A stretch of DNA of 64,000 nucleotides from Saccharothrix sp. ALI-22-I (GTDB lineage Bacteria; Actinomycetota; Actinomycetes; Mycobacteriales; Pseudonocardiaceae): the NCBI RefSeq assembly GCF_001984175.1, contig NZ_MTQP01000055.1, positions 62,001-126,000 of the forward strand, written 5' to 3'. Positions 54,596-62,810 of the stretch are shown piece after piece. The position numbers were made by a program, and so were the translations under genes. Under the pieces are notes generated by a model. The model ran no database searches. It was given only the letters and a program-made list of their open reading frames with translations, and was not told the DNA's origin. Position 1 is the stretch's first letter. Each line of letters opens with the position of its first letter.

Positions 54596-55744
54596 GTGAA
54601 GGTCGCCAACAGGTTACGTGGCCTAGAGCAGTCCGCACTCGGGGCCATGACGGTGCGCTGTCAGGAACTCGGTGCCCTCAACCTCGCGCAAGGGCTCAGC
54701 CTGGTGCCGCCGCCCGCTTCGCTGCTGGCGGAGGGCGCACGAGATTTCCAGCACGTCGGTCACTCGTACAGTCGGCCCGAGGGCCTCGCGGTCTTTCGCG
54801 AAGCCGTCTCCGACAAGGTGAAGAGGCGCACCGGGCTCAGCGTCGAGCCCGCGACTCAAGTCCTGGCCACGGTCGGCGCGACGGGAGCTCTCATGGCGAC
54901 GCTCACGGCGCTGCTCGACCCGGGAGACGGCATCATCCTGTTCGAACCCTTCTACGGCAACTACCTGCCCTCGCTCAGGATGCTGGACCTGCGCCCCGAG
55001 CCGGTACGGCTGGCCGGGCCGGATTTCGCGATCACCGAGGAACCGTTGCGGGCCGCCGTCGGCGGCCGGACGCGTGCGATGATCCTCTGCTCGCCGAACA
55101 ACCCGAGCGGGCACCGGCTCACCGCGGCGGAGCTCGAGATCGTCTCGGCCGTGGCGGAAGAACACGATCTGCTCGTCATCTCCGACGAAGTGTACGAGGA
55201 CATCTACTTCGGACCGGCTCCGCATCTCGCCGCGGCGACGGTCGGAAACCTCAAGGAGCGAACGGTGACCCTGGGGTCACTGGGGAAATCGTTCAGCGTT
55301 CCCGGGTGGCGGCTCGGTTACGCCTACGGCCCGGAACCACTGATCAGCGCGATCAGGATCGCGGCCGACGCACTCGTGGTCTGCGCACCCGCTCCGCTGC
55401 AGGAGCTCGGCGCGCGGGCGCTGAATCTGGGTGAGGACTACTACCGTGACCTCCGCGCGATGTACGACCGGAAGCGCCGGACCCTGGCGGAAGGCTTCGC
55501 CGCCGCCGGGTTGTCGCCCAACGAACCGGAGGGTTCCTACTACCTGTACGTCGATTGCTCGCGGATGGGCGTGCCGACCGGGGTGGAAGCGGCCGAGCTC
55601 CTGCTGGCGAGCAGTCTCGTCGGGACGGTGCCAGGAGAGGCGTTCCACCTGACCGCACCGGATCGGCCGTACGTCCGCGCCTGCTTCTCCCTGCCGGACG
55701 ACGTCATTGCCGAAGCTGTCAGCAGATTGGTGAGAGGGGTCTGA
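54596..55744 (+). CDS. Class I/II PLP aminotransferase
   Basis: A 382-residue fold-type I aminotransferase: NLAQGLSLVPPPASL, GATGALMATLTALLDPGDG, CSPNNPSGHRLTAAELE, and the PLP Lys in SLGKSFSVPGWRLGY. It resembles the kynurenine/methionine aminotransferase group rather than HpgT. Placed right after the carrier protein and before an SDR, it may make or use a non-proteinogenic amino acid, possibly acting on a carrier-bound keto acid. GTG start. Confidence 0.9.
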   Translation: MKVANRLRGLEQSALGAMTVRCQELGALNLAQGLSLVPPPASLLAEGARDFQHVGHSYSRPEGLAVFREAVSDKVKRRTGLSVEPATQVLATVGATGALMATLTALLDPGDGIILFEPFYGNYLPSLRMLDLRPEPVRLAGPDFAITEEPLRAAVGGRTRAMILCSPNNPSGHRLTAAELEIVSAVAEEHDLLVISDEVYEDIYFGPAPHLAAATVGNLKERTVTLGSLGKSFSVPGWRLGYAYGPEPLISAIRIAADALVVCAPAPLQELGARALNLGEDYYRDLRAMYDRKRRTLAEGFAAAGLSPNEPEGSYYLYVDCSRMGVPTGVEAAELLLASSLVGTVPGEAFHLTAPDRPYVRACFSLPDDVIAEAVSRLVRGV

Positions 55745-55747
55745 CCC

Positions 55748-56521
55748 ATGGTCGAGAACACCAGTGAGCCGGCCGGTGGGCGCGCGGTTCTCGTGACCGG
55801 CGCGGCCAGGGGTATCGGGTGGGCTGTGGCGAGGCGGTTCGCGGCGGCCGGTGACCGGGTGGCGATTCTGGACAAGGTGCGGGGCGGTGCCGCGGAGGAC
55901 CTGGTGGCCGGGCTCGACGGCAGCGGGCACACCGTCGTTGAGGCCGATCTGCTGGACAGTGCGGCCGTGCTGGCGGCGGTGGACTCGGCCGCCGGGCAGC
56001 TCGGCAGTCTGGACGTCCTGGTGAACAACGCAGGCATCTTCGTCGCGCACCCGATCACAGAGGTGAGCTACGCCGCCTGGCAGGAGCACTGGCGGTCGAC
56101 GCTGGGAGTCAACCTCGTCGGAGCGGCCAACGTGACCTGGTGCGCGGTGCGGCACATGAAGGAGCACGGCGGGCGGATCGTCAATGTCTCGTCGCGGGGT
56201 GCGTTCCGCGGCGAGCCGGACGTGCCGGCCTACGGGGCCAGCAAGGCGGGCCTGAACGCACTGACCCAGTCGCTGGCGATCGCGCTCGCGCCGTACCGGA
56301 TCGCGGTCTCCGCCGTGGCACCCGGGTTCGTGGCCACGGACATGACCACGGACTGGCTCGCGCCGCCGGGCGGTGACGAGATCCGGGCGCAGAGCCCGTT
56401 CGGCCGGGTCGCCGAGCCGGACGAGATCGCCGCGGGCGTGTTCTACCTGGCCTCCGCTCAGGCCGAGTGGGCCAGCGGCACCATCCTCGACCTGAACGGC
56501 GCCTCCTACCTGCGGGCGTGA
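55748..56521 (+). CDS. Short-chain dehydrogenase/reductase
   Basis: A 257-residue SDR: VLVTGAARGIGWAVARRFAA (NADP site), LVNNAGIF, VNVSSRGAF with the catalytic Ser, and YGASKAGLNAL with the Tyr and Lys. It is of the 3-oxoacyl-ACP reductase type. It lies 3 bases after the aminotransferase and converges with the ACP-KAS III operon, so it could reduce the beta-ketoacyl product of that KAS III, or oxidise an alcohol. The neighbours support the first. Confidence 0.92.
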   Translation: MVENTSEPAGGRAVLVTGAARGIGWAVARRFAAAGDRVAILDKVRGGAAEDLVAGLDGSGHTVVEADLLDSAAVLAAVDSAAGQLGSLDVLVNNAGIFVAHPITEVSYAAWQEHWRSTLGVNLVGAANVTWCAVRHMKEHGGRIVNVSSRGAFRGEPDVPAYGASKAGLNALTQSLAIALAPYRIAVSAVAPGFVATDMTTDWLAPPGGDEIRAQSPFGRVAEPDEIAAGVFYLASAQAEWASGTILDLNGASYLRA

Positions 56522-56542
56522 CCAGGCAGCGGCGACGGGACG

Positions 56543-56776
56543 TCAGGCGGCGGTCCGCTTCCGTTGCTCCATGAGCGCGACGATCTCCGCCACCGTGTCG
56601 AGTTCGAACAGCTCGTCGTCGGTGACCTCGATGCCGTGGTGCTGGCTGAGCACCATGGACAGCTCGACGACGGCGAGGGAGTCCAGGCCCGCGTCCTCGC
56701 GGAGTGCGTCCGGACGCACTCCGTCGACGTCCAGCAGCAGGACCTCGCTCATGACTGACTTCAGTAGCTCGAACAT
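56543..56776 (-). CDS. Acyl carrier protein
   Basis: A 77-residue ACP: DALREDAGLDSLAVVELSMV has the DSL phosphopantetheine site (Ser about 33), in a four-helix pattern. A GGAGGACGC site precedes the ATG. It is the last gene of a minus-strand operon after KAS III, and only 21 bases separate its end from the convergent SDR stop. It is distinct from the peptidyl carrier at 54 kb and probably holds the acyl chain made by the KAS III. Confidence 0.93.
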   Translation of the reverse strand: MFELLKSVMSEVLLLDVDGVRPDALREDAGLDSLAVVELSMVLSQHHGIEVTDDELFELDTVAEIVALMEQRKRTAA

Positions 56777-56806
56777 TGCGTCCTCCGGTGTCCGTTGGCT
56801 GGCTGC

Positions 56807-57835
56807 CTATGTGTCGTGGACTTCGAGTCCGGGCCAGGTCAATGTGGTGGCGCCCCAGGTGAGGCCGCCACCGAAGGCGGCGAGCAGCACCCGGTGGCCG
56901 GGTTCGAGGGTCCCGTCCAGTGCCGCCTGGGCGAGCAGGACCGGAATCGAGGCGGCGGCGGTGTTGCCGACGTCGGCGATGTTCTGCGGTGCCGCGTCCC
57001 GGCGCAGGCCGAGCCGGGTGGCCAGCGCGGCGCTGACGCGCGCGTTCGCCTGGTGGGTGATCATGCGGTCGACGTCGCTCAGCCGCCAGCCCGCCCCGTC
57101 GAGGGCCTCGGTTGCCGCGGCGCTCATCCGCTCGACCGACTGCCGGAACACCTCGCGTCCCCGCATCTGGAAGTACTGCGACCCGTCGTCCGGTACCGCC
57201 GTCCGGAACGGAATCCGTGAGCCGCCTGCCTTCACCGTGATCAGCTCGGCGCGAGCGCCGTCACTGCCCAGCACCAGCGGTCCGATGGCTCCCGGCTCGT
57301 CGGCCCGGCCACGCCGCAGGACCACGGCGCCCGCCCCGTCGCCGAAGATCGGCTGGGTCGTCCGGTCGTCCGGGTCGAGCAGGGTGGAGAACGCCTCGGC
57401 GGCGATCAGCAGGACGCGGTCGGCCAGCCCCGCCGCGATGAAGCCCGCCGCCGTCGCCAGGCCGTAGACGAACCCCGTGCACACGGCGGAGACGTCGAAG
57501 GCGGCGACGCCGTTCAGGCCGAGGCGCGCGGCCACGTCGGGCGCGGTGGCCGGGCAACGGTAGTCCGGGGTCGTGGTCGCCAGCACGACGGCATCGACCG
57601 GCCCGCCGCCCGCCGACTTGAGCGCGGCCCGGCCCGCCCCGACCGCGAGGTCGGACGTGGCCTCACCCGGCTCGACCCAGCGGCGGCGGGAGATCCCGGT
57701 GCGTCCCACGATCCACTCTTCCGACGCGTCGAGCCGCTCGGCCAGCTGCGCGTTGGTGACCACCCGCTCCGGCAGCCAGTACCCGAGACCGCAGACGACC
57801 GCGCGGTCCGCGGGCCCGGTCGCACCACCCGTCAC
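56807..57835 (-). CDS. 3-oxoacyl-ACP synthase III (KAS III)
   Basis: A 342-residue FabH-like enzyme. Catalytic Cys 119 is in [13 protein letters not shown], His in [10 protein letters not shown], Asn in VGNTAAAS, and the early [12 protein letters not shown] is the family hallmark. KAS III condenses an acyl-CoA starter with malonyl-ACP. Its GTG overlaps the aldolase stop (GTGA). With an acylating aldehyde dehydrogenase upstream, the starter may be an acyl-CoA made locally. GTG 57,835 is chosen on the overlap; the sense starts there. Confidence 0.93.
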   Translation of the reverse strand: MTGGATGPADRAVVCGLGYWLPERVVTNAQLAERLDASEEWIVGRTGISRRRWVEPGEATSDLAVGAGRAALKSAGGGPVDAVVLATTTPDYRCPATAPDVAARLGLNGVAAFDVSAVCTGFVYGLATAAGFIAAGLADRVLLIAAEAFSTLLDPDDRTTQPIFGDGAGAVVLRRGRADEPGAIGPLVLGSDGARAELITVKAGGSRIPFRTAVPDDGSQYFQMRGREVFRQSVERMSAAATEALDGAGWRLSDVDRMITHQANARVSAALATRLGLRRDAAPQNIADVGNTAAASIPVLLAQAALDGTLEPGHRVLLAAFGGGLTWGATTLTWPGLEVHDT

Positions 57836-58881
57836 GACCGGTCCCCGGTCCCGGCGCCCCGCAGGGCCAGCGCGACGTCCACGATGAGGTCCTCCTGGCC
57901 GGCGACCGCCTGGCGGCGGCCGAGCTCGAAGAAGACATCGCGCGGGTCGACGCCCTCGCGGGCGGAGACGTCGAGCACCCGGGTCTTGAACCCCGAGAAC
58001 ACGCCGGCCAGGCCGCTGACGATGGAGATGGAGTCGACTTTGGGCGGTGCGGGCATCAGGTCCCGTTCGGCGACGTCCGCCGCGTCCAGCAGGCGGTACA
58101 GGTCGATACCGGTGCGGTAGCCCACGCGTTCGAGCACCGGCACCAGCGCCTCGAGCTGGGTGTTGCCCGCCCCCGCACCGAACCCGCGGGCGCAAGCGTC
58201 CAAAATAGACGCTCCAGCCTCGGCCGCCGCGACCGAGTTCGCCACGGCCATGCCGAGGTTGTTGTGCCCGTGGAACATCACCGGCACGTCGACCGCACCG
58301 CACATGGCCGTGATGCGCTCGGTGACGTCGGTAGGCAGGTAGTGGCCCGCGGAATCCATGATGCCCACGCCGGTGGCTCCGAACTCGACCAGGCGCGCGC
58401 AGTGCTCGGCGAGTTTGCCGGGAGTGGCCATGTGGCTCATCAGGAGCACCGCGTGCGCCTCGACCCCCTGCTCACGCAGGAAACCGAGGTACCGTTCGGC
58501 CAGACTGGACTCGGTGCAGTGAGTGCCGATACGCACCAGGTCGACGTCATGCGCGATGGCGTTCTTGAGGTCGTCGATCGTGCCCCAGCCGGGCAACATG
58601 AAGACCGCGAGCTTGCTGTTCGTCAGCGCCTGCCTGGTGAGCGACAGCATCTCGTCGTCGCTGAGCCTGGCCCGGCCGACCTGGAGGGAGGAGGCGCCCA
58701 GCCCGTTGCCGTGGCCGACCTCGACCACCGGAACACCGGCGGCGTCCGCGGCCAGCGCGTAAGCGCGCAGCTGATCCGCGCCGAGGCTGTGCCGGACGGC
58801 GTGGTGGCCGTCCCGCAGAGTCGGATCGTGAATCTGGATCGGCTTGTCCCCGGCGACGTCCCGGCTGGTTGTCTCGGTCAT
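57832..58881 (-). CDS. 4-hydroxy-2-oxovalerate aldolase homologue (MhpE/DmpG type)
   Basis: A 349-residue TIM-barrel aldolase. [18 protein letters not shown] is the DmpG start motif, [13 protein letters not shown] the metal-binding HxH, and [19 protein letters not shown] a further signature. Homologues cleave 4-hydroxy-2-oxo acids to pyruvate and an aldehyde that is channelled to the partner dehydrogenase, encoded just upstream (4-base gap). Here the pair sits in a peptide cluster rather than an aromatic degradation operon, so its substrate may be a pathway intermediate. The reverse, aldol-forming direction is also possible. Confidence 0.92.
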   Translation of the reverse strand: MTETTSRDVAGDKPIQIHDPTLRDGHHAVRHSLGADQLRAYALAADAAGVPVVEVGHGNGLGASSLQVGRARLSDDEMLSLTRQALTNSKLAVFMLPGWGTIDDLKNAIAHDVDLVRIGTHCTESSLAERYLGFLREQGVEAHAVLLMSHMATPGKLAEHCARLVEFGATGVGIMDSAGHYLPTDVTERITAMCGAVDVPVMFHGHNNLGMAVANSVAAAEAGASILDACARGFGAGAGNTQLEALVPVLERVGYRTGIDLYRLLDAADVAERDLMPAPPKVDSISIVSGLAGVFSGFKTRVLDVSAREGVDPRDVFFELGRRQAVAGQEDLIVDVALALRGAGTGDRS

Positions 58882-58885
58882 GAGT

Positions 58886-59788
58886 TCACCCACCTGCCAT
58901 CGAGAGCCGGTCCGCCGCGTAGGTCTCCGCGGCCAGGAGCGCGGCGGAGTTGATGATGTCGAGATTCCCGGCATAACTCGGGACGCGGTCTCCGGACGAC
59001 GTGACCTCCACGGCGACGAAGCCCTTGCCGTCGTTCGCGGTGCACGCCTTCACTTCGAAACCCCTGGCGAAGGAGCGGACCTCGGCCGCGGCTGCCGTCA
59101 CGACCGAGCGCAGCGAGTCGGTCGTGAGGTCCTTGCCCAGCAGGGACATGGCGACCCGGAAGGTCGCGGGTGGTCGCGCGGGGCTGATGTTGAGGATCGC
59201 CTTGACGTCGGCGACCCCGGTGAAGCAGCGGACCGCCTCCTGCGTGGTGTCCACGTACTCGTCGAGGTTCATGCGCGTCCCGCGGCCGATGCTGAGGGTG
59301 GCGGCAGTCGTCACCACCTCGATGTAGTCGATCTCATGGATCTGCGAGATCGCGTGCAGGATCGGCACTGCCGCCTGCCCGCCGCAGCTCACCATGCTGA
59401 GGTCACGGTGTGCGGAGATATCCGCCCGATTGACGGTCGGGAAGATCATCTGCCCGCTCCGGCTGGGCGTCAGGTCGATGAGCATGGTGCCCAAGGGTGC
59501 GAGCTTCTCGACGTGCTCGGCGTGGGAGGACGCGCTGGTGGCGTCGAACACCACGTCGAACGGTCGTTCGGAGTCCACAAGGGACTGGACACCCCCTGTC
59601 GCGACCGGCACCCCGAACCGGTGCGCCTGCCGCAGTCCTGAAGTGGCTTGGTCCCGGCCGACGACGAGCCCCAGGTCGAGGTGGTCCGAGCGGGCGATCT
59701 TGGTCATCAGGTCGATGCCGATGAGGCCGGCGCCGAGCACTGCCACGGACAGCCGGCCTGCCGCTGCCCGGGAGCCGTTGTCGGTCAT
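58886..59788 (-). CDS. Acylating acetaldehyde dehydrogenase homologue (MhpF/DmpF type)
   Basis: A 300-residue protein: [20 protein letters not shown] (NAD site), [17 protein letters not shown], and catalytic Cys in [16 protein letters not shown], as in DmpF. It turns the aldehyde released by the aldolase into an acyl-CoA with NAD and CoA. It is the first gene of the minus-strand operon dehydrogenase-aldolase-KAS III-ACP, with a strong AGGAGTGACG site, which suggests a made-to-order starter unit. It is divergent from the condensation-domain gene. Confidence 0.92.
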   Translation of the reverse strand: MTDNGSRAAAGRLSVAVLGAGLIGIDLMTKIARSDHLDLGLVVGRDQATSGLRQAHRFGVPVATGGVQSLVDSERPFDVVFDATSASSHAEHVEKLAPLGTMLIDLTPSRSGQMIFPTVNRADISAHRDLSMVSCGGQAAVPILHAISQIHEIDYIEVVTTAATLSIGRGTRMNLDEYVDTTQEAVRCFTGVADVKAILNISPARPPATFRVAMSLLGKDLTTDSLRSVVTAAAAEVRSFARGFEVKACTANDGKGFVAVEVTSSGDRVPSYAGNLDIINSAALLAAETYAADRLSMAGG

Positions 59789-60025
59789 TCGTCACTCCTG
59801 ACGCGAGAATCCTGGTTCCAGGCCGAGCCGCGGCGCGGCGACGTGGAGACAGCACTGGTCGGCAACCATGGTCGCAGCCCACGGCGCCTGCCGACGTCTT
59901 CGAAACTGCGAAACAGGCGGAATAGTGAGCAATCATGAAGGTGTCTCGAACTTATGTCGTGAGCATGCTGGGAACGAATTGCGATGACCGATCCGACGTC
60001 GACCGGTAGATGATGGAGCTGCACC
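59789..60025. promoter_or_regulatory. Divergent promoter region
   Basis: 237 bases between the dehydrogenase-led minus operon and the condensation-domain gene. Richer in A and T from about 59,890 to 59,990 than the neighbouring genes. It should hold both promoters; no dyad operator was recognised. Confidence 0.5.
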
Positions 60026-61348
60026 GTGGATCAGTATCCGCTGACTTCTCGGCAAAAAGACCCGAGTGGCCTGGCTCGCTCACCACGGCACGTCGTCGCG
60101 CTCGCTCTTCGCATCAAGGGAGAGTTGCGCGTCGATGCCCTTCAAGGCGCGCTGGACGAAGTGGTGGAACGGCAGGAGGCGCTGCGCACCCGGCTCCACT
60201 ACGACGAGAACGACGGCACGCTCGGGTTTCAGGAGGTGCTGCCGCCGCGGCCGGTTCCGCTCACCGTGCACGACACTCCGCTGCCCGCAGGCCGGGCTCG
60301 CGACGAAATGGCCCTCGAGGTGCACGTCGCGTTGCACGACGCGGAACTTTCCTTTCTCGCCACGCCGTCCCTGCGAGCCGAGCTGTATCGTTTCGACGAC
60401 CAGGACGCGCTGCTGACCCTGGTGACCCACCACCTCTTCAGCGACGGCTGGTCGTCCGACGTGCTCCGCCGCGAGATCGCGGCGGGCTACCGGGCAAGGG
60501 TGGCCGGGGTGCCGCACACGCTGCCGAGCCCGGTCCCGTACCGGATGTTCGCTTCCTGGCAACAGGAGTTCCTCGGCAGCGAGAAGGCGGCGGAGTGCCG
60601 TCGGTTCTGGGGGCGCGAGTTGGCCGGCGTCGAGATGTACACGATGCCTGCCGACCGGCCGCACGGTCCCGGAACCCGGGCACCGCGAAGCGTGGTGGAG
60701 AACTTCTCGATCGACGCAGGCACGTTCGCCGGGGTCACCGCGAGCGCGGCCCGGCATCGATGCAGCGTCTGGCATGTTTTCCTGGCGGCGTTCATGGTTC
60801 TCGCGGAAAAGGTCTCCGGCCGGACCGACATCGCCCTGCTGACCGTGAACAACGGGCGACAGGACGAGAAGTTCTATCACACCATCGGCTTCTTCACTGA
60901 TTTTGTTCCCATTCGACTCGCATTCGGCGACTGTGTTACTTTTCGCGACCTCATGCTTCTCGCGCGCCGGGCGAGTGCGGATTCGCAGCGGTACAGGATG
61001 TCTTTCGATTCGGTACTCGATATCTTTCCCGAGCTGATGAAGGGTGCTTTCGATCCGCTGACGTTGTTGCCCACTCTCAACTACGTCCGCTCGCCGAAGG
61101 CCGAGTCGCAGGCCCAGTTCGCCACCAGGGTCGAACCGGTCGTTCCGGCGGAGGAAGTGTCGGCTTCGTATGTTCGCGGCGCGTTCATCTGGACCTTTCT
61201 TGTTCTTCCGTCCGGCGAGTTTCGATGTGTCGTCGAGTATGAACCCGACGCGATCGACGCGACTACGGTCCGGCGTTGGGGAACTGAGTTCGTCGATCTG
61301 GTCCAGGCGATAGCCGACCGCCCCGGCCAGAAGTGGAATGTCCGTTAG
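60026..61348 (+). CDS. Free-standing NRPS condensation domain
   Basis: A 440-residue protein made only of a condensation domain. The C1-like N-terminus is PLTSRQKDPS, the active site THHLFSDGWS has His 135, His 136 and Asp 140 (HHxxxDG intact), and NNGRQDEKFYHTIGFFTDFV is the latch or bridge region. It lacks carrier and A domains. It may join an acyl group from the ACP, or the residue on the separate carrier protein, to the first NRPS residue, since the NRPS at 62.8 kb begins without its own C domain. It starts at GTG with a GGAG site. Confidence 0.92.
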   Translation: MDQYPLTSRQKDPSGLARSPRHVVALALRIKGELRVDALQGALDEVVERQEALRTRLHYDENDGTLGFQEVLPPRPVPLTVHDTPLPAGRARDEMALEVHVALHDAELSFLATPSLRAELYRFDDQDALLTLVTHHLFSDGWSSDVLRREIAAGYRARVAGVPHTLPSPVPYRMFASWQQEFLGSEKAAECRRFWGRELAGVEMYTMPADRPHGPGTRAPRSVVENFSIDAGTFAGVTASAARHRCSVWHVFLAAFMVLAEKVSGRTDIALLTVNNGRQDEKFYHTIGFFTDFVPIRLAFGDCVTFRDLMLLARRASADSQRYRMSFDSVLDIFPELMKGAFDPLTLLPTLNYVRSPKAESQAQFATRVEPVVPAEEVSASYVRGAFIWTFLVLPSGEFRCVVEYEPDAIDATTVRRWGTEFVDLVQAIADRPGQKWNVR

Positions 61349-61387
61349 AAACCGTTGGCCACCGGTACCGAGTCGTGGAGGATTCTC

Positions 61388-62728
61388 ATGCCGACAGACA
61401 TCGACGTATGGATCGCGGCCAGCCCCGGCAACGCGCTTCCCGGGGTCGGCGACCCGCTGGTCACCGCCGCCGAATCGTTCAACCGGGCCCATCCGGGGTA
61501 TCAGGTTCGCGTCCGCAAGATCGAGGCGCACCTGATGCCCGAGACGGTGGCCGACGCGGTCGCGCGGGGAAACCCGCCGGACATCGCGGAATACATGTAC
61601 TCGTCGGCCCAGACCGCGCTGGACACCCGCGCCCACAACGGTGAACCGTTGTTCGTGCCGGTCCAGCGCGCGATCGGCGGCCGGTCCAAGATATTGGGGG
61701 AGCGGGTCGTGGTCGAGGATCTCGTGCCCGTCGTGCGTGACTACTACACCGTCGGCGGTGAACTCGTCGCCATCCCGAGCTTCGTGGCCACCAACATCCT
61801 CTTCGCGAACAAGACCATGCTGTCCGCCGCCGGAATCGAGCGCATGCCCGTGACCTGGCAGGACCTCGCGGCGGCGTGCGCCGCCATCGCCGAACTGCCG
61901 GGCGGGCCGGGGCACGGGGTCAGCTGGCCGAACTACGGCTGGGTGTTTCACCAGGAACTCGCCGGGCAGCGCGCGTTGCTGGTCAACAACGGCAACGGCC
62001 GGTCCGGCCGGGCCACCCGGGTCTTCCTCGACTCCCCGGAGATGCTCAACTACGTGCGGTGGTGGAAGCGGATGTACGAGGACGGCCACTACCTTCCCAC
62101 CGAGGAACTCCACTACTTCACCGCGATGCAGGCGTTCGAGCGCAAGGAGATCGCGTTCGTGGTCTCGTCGTCGGCCATCGGCCGGATGATCAGCGACATG
62201 GCCACCGCGGCAGGCTTCGAACTCACGGCGGGCCAGTTGCCGCGCCCCGTCGAGGACTGTTCCACCGGCGGCACCGTGGCCGGCCAGGCGCTCTTTCTCG
62301 CCAGGGGCCTGCCGAAGGAGAAGGAGGACGGCGCCCTCGCCTTCCTGCAGCACCAGCTCAACACGTCACACGCGGTGGCGCGCATGCACGACCCCGCGAA
62401 TCCGATGACCTCACACCCGATCACCCTGGCCGCCTACCAGCGGTCGACGGCGGACGACTGGGTCGATCCGTACCCCGGCTACGGGGCGGCGGTCGCGCAG
62501 GTCGTCACGGCGGAGCGGACTCCGGCGGGGGCAGGCCCGATCGTCGGCAACCTCAGCGGCATCAACATCGCCATCACCGAGGCGATGGAGGACGTGCTGC
62601 TCAACGGGGCGGACCCGGTGGCCCGGTTCCGAGCGGCGACCGAGCAAGCGCAGGAAGTGCTCGACCGGTACAACGCGGCGGCCCTGGCCTACCCGCCGAG
62701 GACCCCGGCCGACCTCAGGGCGGGCTGA
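61388..62728 (+). CDS. Solute-binding-protein homologue (family 1) without secretion signal
   Basis: A 446-residue protein with the two-lobed ABC solute-binding fold: ESFNRAHPGYQVRVRKIEAH, ATNILFANKTMLSAAGIERM, PVTWQDLAAACAAIAELPGG, AMQAFERKEIAFVVSSSA. It is similar to UgpB/MalE-like proteins. The ATG is preceded by an excellent GGAGGATTC site and starts directly at MPTDIDVWIAASPGNALP, the first strand of the mature protein. There is no hydrophobic leader and no lipobox, and an upstream in-frame extension (from 61,355) adds none. No permease or ABC ATPase gene is near. A cytoplasmic role in the NRPS pathway, such as binding an intermediate, is the inference. I know of no described equivalent. 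Confidence 0.85.
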   Translation: MPTDIDVWIAASPGNALPGVGDPLVTAAESFNRAHPGYQVRVRKIEAHLMPETVADAVARGNPPDIAEYMYSSAQTALDTRAHNGEPLFVPVQRAIGGRSKILGERVVVEDLVPVVRDYYTVGGELVAIPSFVATNILFANKTMLSAAGIERMPVTWQDLAAACAAIAELPGGPGHGVSWPNYGWVFHQELAGQRALLVNNGNGRSGRATRVFLDSPEMLNYVRWWKRMYEDGHYLPTEELHYFTAMQAFERKEIAFVVSSSAIGRMISDMATAAGFELTAGQLPRPVEDCSTGGTVAGQALFLARGLPKEKEDGALAFLQHQLNTSHAVARMHDPANPMTSHPITLAAYQRSTADDWVDPYPGYGAAVAQVVTAERTPAGAGPIVGNLSGINIAITEAMEDVLLNGADPVARFRAATEQAQEVLDRYNAAALAYPPRTPADLRAG

Positions 62729-62810
62729 AAGCCGGCGACCTCCAGCACCGCCAGGACCAGGGACGCGGCCGGGCGGCCCAGACCAACCAGACCTTGACGA
62801 GGAGAACGGA

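Noticed and set aside
60080..62353. 757-codon minus-strand open frame across the C domain and binding protein
   Set aside because: Antisense shadow of two genes with clear conserved motifs on the plus strand; no recognisable domain.
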